Origin: Erysipelotrichaceae bacterium UBA4808
GTDB taxonomy: Bacteria; Bacillota_I; Bacilli_A; Erysipelotrichales; Erysipelotrichaceae
Direction: 5' to 3'
Assembly: GCA_002402585.1 (NCBI GenBank)
Contig: DHGC01000031.1
Span: 135-9,829 of the forward strand
Length of the DNA stretch: 9,695 bases
This document shows, in pieces, positions 5,959-9,695 of the stretch; within the stretch, counting starts at the first letter, position 1; every line of letters starts with the position of its first letter. The notes below the pieces were generated by a model that saw nothing but the letters and a program-made list of their open reading frames with translations, did no database searches and had not been told where the DNA came from. The translations under genes were made by a program, and so were the position numbers.

Positions 5959-7191
5959 ATGAAAAAGATCATCCACCTCATCATTGTACTTTTACTCATC
6001 AGCGCCTGCACTTCAACACCTGAAACTGAAGCCATTGTGAATATTCCCGTATTACCTGAAGTCGAAGAGGACAGTTTGGTTCTCTTCCCACCCTTAGAGA
6101 CGCGTATTCCCAATACGGATTTTAAACCAGCATTTGTGGGTCAAACACGTGCATCCAGCACACAAACTCAAATCGCTTACTCCTATTCAATAATCAATCA
6201 AGATCTAGTCGAACCTTGGGGTATCGATGTTCTACCGGATGGTAAACTTGTCATCACAGAAAAACAAGGTCAATTAGTGGTTCTCGAAGCGGATGGCAGC
6301 TTGATCACGCGTATCACAGGGTTTCCTACAATCAATACACAAAACCAAGGGGGGTTGTTGGATGTGTCCATCAGTCCTGAGTTCGAAATGGATTCAACGC
6401 TTTACTTCACCTACGCATCACTCACAACACAAGGTTCCGCAACCACCATCGGTCGAGCTGAACTTGATCTACAAAGCAATCGTTTAGACAATTTTGAAAC
6501 CATATTTGTTGCCCTTCCCTATCTCTCTGGAAACAACCATCTTGGAGGTCGGATTATCTTTGATGACAAGCAAAATATTTATCTAACAACAGGAGATCGT
6601 CAAGATTTTGATCGACGTATGCAAGCTCAAGATATCAACAATGGCAATGGTAAGATCCACTATCTAAGCAAAGATGTCAATATCGTTGATGGATTCACGA
6701 GTACTGTATTCTCCTTAGGACATCGCAATGTTCAAGGGATCGATATCCATCCTATCACCAAAGAAGTATGGGCAAACGAGATGGGACCCCAAGGGGGTGA
6801 TGAACTCAATTGGATTCAAAAAGACAAGAACTATGGTTGGCCAATCGTATCCTATGGTGAAGAATACAATGGCAATCCAATCGGTGAAAATATAGCATCA
6901 AAAGATGGCATGGAAGAACCTCGTTATTATTGGGATCCCGTCATCGCACCGAGTGGTATGATCTTCTACGATGGAGCGATGTTTGAAGAATGGCAGAACA
7001 ATCTCTTCATTGCTGGCTTACGCGCTGAAGCAATTGTACGTGTCATTTTAGATGGTGATATGGTCTTGGCTGAAGAACACATCCTAACAAGTGAAAAACA
7101 ACGGTTCCGTGATGTGGCTCAAGGCATCGATGGTTCACTCTATGCCATTACGGATGCAGGTCGGCTCTATCAAATCAAAACCAATGAATAG
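5959..7191 (+). CDS. Lipoprotein of the glucose/sorbosone dehydrogenase (PQQ-type aldose dehydrogenase) family
   Basis: A 410-residue exported lipoprotein. The basic-hydrophobic signal MKKIIHLIIVLLLISAC ends in a lipobox with Cys17, so it should be anchored on the outer face of the membrane. After a spacer of about 60 residues comes a six-bladed propeller with the family motifs: EPWGIDVLPDG (about 86-96), GGLLDV (131-136), NHLGGRI with His194, TTGDR (210-214), GHRNVQG (254-260), MGPQGGDELN (275-284), NYGWP (291-295) and APSGM (330-334). Relatives such as E. coli YliI oxidise aldoses with PQQ. The motif I would expect as EHGPxGGDE reads EMGPQGGDE, a His to Met change beside the active-site region, so cofactor use is uncertain. 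AAAGGAGG lies 6 nt before the ATG. Single-gene unit, closed by a terminator 1 nt after its stop. Confidence 0.9.
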   Translation: MKKIIHLIIVLLLISACTSTPETEAIVNIPVLPEVEEDSLVLFPPLETRIPNTDFKPAFVGQTRASSTQTQIAYSYSIINQDLVEPWGIDVLPDGKLVITEKQGQLVVLEADGSLITRITGFPTINTQNQGGLLDVSISPEFEMDSTLYFTYASLTTQGSATTIGRAELDLQSNRLDNFETIFVALPYLSGNNHLGGRIIFDDKQNIYLTTGDRQDFDRRMQAQDINNGNGKIHYLSKDVNIVDGFTSTVFSLGHRNVQGIDIHPITKEVWANEMGPQGGDELNWIQKDKNYGWPIVSYGEEYNGNPIGENIASKDGMEEPRYYWDPVIAPSGMIFYDGAMFEEWQNNLFIAGLRAEAIVRVILDGDMVLAEEHILTSEKQRFRDVAQGIDGSLYAITDAGRLYQIKTNE

Positions 7192-7238
7192 AAAAATGAG
7201 AAGAACGGATGGGATTAACCAATCGTCTTCTCATTTTT
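7192..7238. terminator. Strong bidirectional intrinsic terminator between convergent genes
   Basis: AAAAATGAGAAGA (7192-7204) and TCTTCTCATTTTT (7226-7238) are perfectly complementary over 13 bp around a 21-nt loop. The A5 and T5 ends serve as T tracts in both directions, so it can end the lipoprotein gene (plus) and the hydrogenase operon (minus). It fills nearly the whole gap between the two stop codons. Confidence 0.9.
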
Positions 7239-7240
7239 AA

Positions 7241-7555
7241 TTACTCTAGGATAACATCCACTTGATCAAAAGCAAATGGATTTAAAGTATGGCCACAGAA
7301 CACAATTGGATCGGAATCATACGAGAAACGACTCATCAAGACAAGCGGGATCCTAAGCTGAACGCGATAGCCCAATTCATGTGCAAACTCCACAAGCGGA
7401 AGGTACGTTTGTAGGATCTTTTGAGGTGACAGTGGACGTATCGTCCAATCCACCAACAACAGATTGTGATTGAACCTTAACTGGCTAAGCTTTTCCTTTA
7501 TCTCCGCAAGATCTTCGATCATGGGATCAAAACGATCCCCATTCAGACTCAACAC
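7241..7555 (-). CDS. Unrecognised 104-residue protein, second gene of the hydrogenase operon
   Basis: I cannot name this family. The likely start is GTG at 7555, 5 nt after AAAGGGG; a TTG follows at once. The gene begins 13 nt after the hydrogenase stop and ends at the shared terminator, so it should be cotranscribed and may serve hydrogenase function. The sequence suggests an alpha/beta fold: a helix near 10-27, a strand LLLVDW (32-37), a helix 44-62, then LGYRVQLRIPLVL (61-73). It has one cysteine (Cys87), so it is not an Fe-S protein, and no signal or membrane segment. The LGYRVQLRIPLV stretch recalls the late barrel strands of radical-SAM activating enzymes, but the CxxxCxxC motif is missing and the likeness may be chance. 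A remnant of a larger gene is possible. Confidence 0.7.
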   Translation of the reverse strand: MLSLNGDRFDPMIEDLAEIKEKLSQLRFNHNLLLVDWTIRPLSPQKILQTYLPLVEFAHELGYRVQLRIPLVLMSRFSYDSDPIVFCGHTLNPFAFDQVDVILE

Positions 7556-7568
7556 TGCATCCCCTTTA

Positions 7569-9056
7569 TCACGGCTTCGATTCTTCGTAGGTCTTCAAGG
7601 CACTTGAACGTTCGGAAGAACGAGCAAAGTTTGTCACATTGGCAGTCGCACGCGTTTGATGAATGATCGTACCCGCTCCACCCACACAACCACCTAGGCA
7701 AGCCATACCTTCGATAATATAACCATCCCGTTTGCCAGCTTTCGCCAACATCAAGAGTTTCTTACACTCTGCAAGTGTCTGAGCTTTTTCAACTTTGATG
7801 ACACGATCTGGATCCAAACGTTTGACGACGTTTTCAACAGCACTTAAGACTCCACCCGATATTGCAAAGCCACGACCATCGACAGAGGCATGGTTCAGTT
7901 TTTGTGAAGGCTCAAGTTTTGCCAAGTCGATGCCCTTGGCAATCATCATCGCATTGATTTCTTCATAGGTGATAACAAAATCAACACTGTTCTGCACATC
8001 GAGATACGCTGCTTCAAACTTCTTTGCCGAACATGGTCCAACAAAGACGATCTTTGTGTTCGGAAACGTTCTTCTTAGATAATTCGCTGTCTCGACCATC
8101 GGCGAGGCTGAATCGGATACACAATACGCTTTCGGTCCCAATTCCTTCTTCGCAACCTGCAACCACGCCGGACAACAGGAAGTGGCGAGGAAGGGTTGGT
8201 CCAAAGGCACATGCTTCAAGAAGTGACGTGCTTCATCCACCGCTGTGATGTCCGCACCATACGCAACTTCACCCACATCATTGAAACCAAGTTGTAATAG
8301 GCCTTCGACCACCTGGTCGGCTGTGACTTTATCACCAAACTGACCCACGAAAGCCGGTGCGATGATGGCACACACTTCATCAGGTCCATTCAAGGCATCA
8401 ATTAATTGATAGATTTCTGATTTATCAACAATGGCTCCAAACGGACAAGCCACCATGCACATGCCACAACTGACACATTTATCTGTAACAATTACTGCAC
8501 GATCCACTTCATCCTTAGTGATCGCATTGACACCACAGGCCGCAACACAAGGCCGATCATTCTTGACGATCGAGCCATAAGGACAAACATCGTAACACTT
8601 ACCACACTTGATACACGCCTCTTGATCGATATAGGCATGTTTATCAATCAAACTCACCGCATTGACAGGGCAAACCTCAACACAAGGATGTGCTAAACAA
8701 CCATGACATGCATTGGTTACGAAATAACTCTTTTCAGGACAAGCTTCACAGGCTTGAGGAATAACGGTGACCAAGTCACGACCCACCTTTTTGTGTTTAA
8801 GGGCAGCTAAATCTTCTTCGATGAAATGTTCACTAAAATTAGTGCCCATTTCCATATTCATGGCTGCCTTGATACGAGCACGAACAATTTCACGTTCTAG
8901 TTCGACGGAATCACGATAGTTGGGTGCTCCTTCCGCCAATACTTCATTCGGGATATTTTCAATCTGCTCTACACTCCAATTCTCATAGGCTGCGGCTGCT
9001 ACATTCTTGAAAATTTCATTACGTAAGAATTTTACGGTTGTGAATACGCCACGCAT
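7569..9056 (-). CDS. Monomeric [FeFe] hydrogenase, group B-like, with multi-cluster ferredoxin domain
   Basis: A 495-residue cytoplasmic iron hydrogenase that interconverts H2 with protons and electrons, probably through ferredoxin. The N-terminal part (about 100-210) carries 16 motif cysteines: C103, C106, C117, C120, C125, C129, then CIKCGKCYDVCP (148-159), C170, C174 and CVSCGMCMVACP (194-205), enough for four [4Fe-4S] clusters. The H-cluster motifs are all there: TSCCPAW (Cys294/295), GPCSAKKFE (Cys342, Lys345) and MACLGGCVGGAG (Cys453, Cys457). GPC in place of MPC and GAG in place of GGG fit group B enzymes. I start at 9056, where GGGAGGG lies 6 nt upstream; an in-frame ATG at 9110 would lie upstream of the predicted transcription start. 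HydE/F/G maturases are not in the window. Followed by a 104-residue gene in the same operon. Confidence 0.95.
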   Translation of the reverse strand: MRGVFTTVKFLRNEIFKNVAAAAYENWSVEQIENIPNEVLAEGAPNYRDSVELEREIVRARIKAAMNMEMGTNFSEHFIEEDLAALKHKKVGRDLVTVIPQACEACPEKSYFVTNACHGCLAHPCVEVCPVNAVSLIDKHAYIDQEACIKCGKCYDVCPYGSIVKNDRPCVAACGVNAITKDEVDRAVIVTDKCVSCGMCMVACPFGAIVDKSEIYQLIDALNGPDEVCAIIAPAFVGQFGDKVTADQVVEGLLQLGFNDVGEVAYGADITAVDEARHFLKHVPLDQPFLATSCCPAWLQVAKKELGPKAYCVSDSASPMVETANYLRRTFPNTKIVFVGPCSAKKFEAAYLDVQNSVDFVITYEEINAMMIAKGIDLAKLEPSQKLNHASVDGRGFAISGGVLSAVENVVKRLDPDRVIKVEKAQTLAECKKLLMLAKAGKRDGYIIEGMACLGGCVGGAGTIIHQTRATANVTNFARSSERSSALKTYEESKP

Positions 9057-9074
9057 TGGAATCCCTCCCTTAGT

Positions 9075-9100
9075 TACTTTCAGTGTACGCCTAGAAAGTA
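9075..9100. promoter_or_regulatory. 7-bp dyad surrounding the hydrogenase -10 box; candidate operator
   Basis: TACTTTC (9075-9081) and GAAAGTA (9094-9100) are perfect inverted repeats with a 12-bp spacer that contains the putative -10 box. Another G/C pair lies one mismatch further out (9073 and 9102). The roughly 19-bp centre-to-centre arm spacing suits a dimeric repressor on one DNA face, but no known regulator consensus was recognised. Confidence 0.4.
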
Positions 9101-9110
9101 TCGCATTCAA
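9082..9110 (-). promoter_or_regulatory. Candidate promoter of the hydrogenase operon
   Basis: On the minus strand TTGAAT (9105-9110) and TACACT (9082-9087) are 17 bp apart, giving a start near 9075 and a leader of about 19 nt that begins just before the ribosome site. An alternative pair, TTTACT (9136-9141) and CATAAT (9114-9119) with a 16-bp spacer, is about as good, so the start is not settled. Confidence 0.45.
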
Positions 9111-9121
9111 TAAATTATGGT

Positions 9122-9150
9122 TTGATTTTCGTTAAAGTAAATGTTATAAT
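9122..9150 (+). promoter_or_regulatory. Promoter of the HTH-PfkB kinase gene
   Basis: TTGATT (9122-9127), a 17-bp spacer and a perfect TATAAT (9145-9150) with an extended TGT in front. Transcription should start near 9157, giving a leader of about 33 nt. This is the strongest promoter match in the window. Confidence 0.75.
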
Positions 9151-9189
9151 AAGCACATATTTAGTTACTAAGCTAATATAAAGGAAACC

Positions 9190-9695
9190 ATGACGCAACG
9201 TGAACAAGAAATCTTAAACATCTTAAAGCAAGAGCCCACTATTTCACAAAATGACATTGCTTCGCGCTTAGGCATCACACGTTCCTCGGTCGCTGTGCAT
9301 ATCACCAACCTCCTCAAGAAAGGTTATCTCTTGGGTAAAGGATACATCGTTCAAGATGAACCCTATGTCTTGGTGATTGGCGGTTCCAATGTGGACATCC
9401 AAGGCTTCCCAAAAGAGAAACTCATTCAAAGAGATTCAAACATTGGGACGGTCAAAGTGTCTTTAGGAGGTGTTGGACGTAACATTGCGGAGAATTGCGC
9501 AAGGCTGGGTGTTCCTACTCGTTTGATGAGTGTGATCGGGGATGATCCTTACGGTCAAAAAATCCTCAAAGAAGCTCAAGCAATCGGTTTGAACATGCAG
9601 GACACTGTGGTTCTATCTGGTGAATCCACATCCACCTACTTGAGTATCCTCGATGAAACGCATGATATGGCTTTAGCCATCAATCATATGGATTC
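9190..9695 (+). CDS. PfkB-family carbohydrate/nucleoside kinase with N-terminal winged HTH, 3' part cut off by window edge
   Basis: The first 168 codons are present. Residues 1-50 are a winged helix-turn-helix (ISQNDIASRLGITRSSVAVHI at about 18-38, then KKGYLLGKGYIV). From residue 58 a ribokinase-fold domain begins: VLVIGGSNVDIQGFP (60-74), DSNIGTVKVSLGGVGRNIAENCARLG (82-107), which contains PfkB signature 1, and SVIGDDPYG (114-122). Proteins with this fusion are annotated as PfkB kinases, often of the pseudouridine-kinase type (E. coli YeiI/PsuK relatives); the substrate cannot be fixed here. The helix-turn-helix suggests a self-regulating or DNA-binding kinase. Start at ATG 9190, with AAAGGAA just upstream. 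It diverges from the hydrogenase operon across 133 bp. The catalytic C-terminal part lies beyond the window. Confidence 0.92.
   Translation, partial: MTQREQEILNILKQEPTISQNDIASRLGITRSSVAVHITNLLKKGYLLGKGYIVQDEPYVLVIGGSNVDIQGFPKEKLIQRDSNIGTVKVSLGGVGRNIAENCARLGVPTRLMSVIGDDPYGQKILKEAQAIGLNMQDTVVLSGESTSTYLSILDETHDMALAINHMD

Larger units (their letters stand above)
9070..9169. repeat. 9-bp direct repeat TTAGTTACT at both divergent transcription starts
   Basis: TTAGTTACT occurs at 9070-9078, over the predicted start of the hydrogenase transcript, and at 9161-9169, a few bases into the predicted kinase transcript. The second copy extends to the palindrome TTAGTTACTAA (9161-9171). The matching placement suggests one regulator acting on both genes, but nine bases in AT-rich DNA is weak support. 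Confidence 0.35.

Noticed and set aside
7241..7555. Radical-SAM activating enzyme assignment for the small gene
   Set aside because: No CxxxCxxC motif and only a short segment of likeness.
9057..9110. Longer hydrogenase start at 9110
   Set aside because: The predicted transcription start is near 9075 and GGGAGGG stands 6 nt before the ATG at 9056.

Overview
The window looks like chromosome from a low-GC Gram-positive bacterium (Bacillota, perhaps an Erysipelotrichia- or Mollicutes-related anaerobe). The reasons are purine-rich AGGAGG-type ribosome sites, short intergenic gaps, a PTS sugar operon, a monomeric [FeFe] hydrogenase, and TTGAnn/TATAAT promoters. Stops TAA, TAG and TGA are all used as stops, so there is no sign of an altered code. 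The genus cannot be fixed from the sequence alone.

Left part (1-3414): a minus-strand L-ascorbate utilisation operon read ulaG (lactonase), ulaC (EIIA), ulaA (EIIC), ulaB (EIIB, cut by the window edge). Ascorbate would be imported and phosphorylated by EIIA/EIIB/EIIC, and ascorbate-6-phosphate opened by UlaG. The later enzymes (UlaD/E/F type) are not in the window and may lie beyond the left edge. Divergent from it (3415-4981) is a plus-strand pair: an unrecognised membrane protein with TPR-like helices, and a DeoR-family repressor that overlaps it by 26 nt and is very likely the UlaR-type regulator. The shared 211-bp intergenic region holds two outward promoters and a near-identical direct repeat at each, which are good operator candidates.

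Middle part (4957-7238): a Cof-type HAD phosphatase (minus) converges on the repressor so tightly that the stop codons overlap inside a terminator hairpin. Divergent from it is a lipoprotein of the glucose/sorbosone (PQQ-type) dehydrogenase family (plus), preceded by a perfect 9-bp palindrome and followed by a strong bidirectional terminator.

Right part (7241-9695): a minus-strand two-gene operon, an [FeFe] hydrogenase with many Fe-S cysteines followed by an unrecognised 104-residue protein. It diverges from a plus-strand HTH-PfkB kinase cut by the right edge. The hydrogenase/kinase intergenic region has two promoters, a 7-bp dyad around the hydrogenase -10 box and a 9-bp repeat at both predicted transcription starts.

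Overall this is a mostly ordinary catabolic and redox region. The least explained parts are the TPR-like membrane protein coupled to the repressor, the small gene behind the hydrogenase, the PQQ-type lipoprotein in a likely anaerobe, and several unassigned operator-like repeats. I saw no RNA genes, insertion sequences, CRISPR arrays or origins, and no gene-free stretch over 300 bases.
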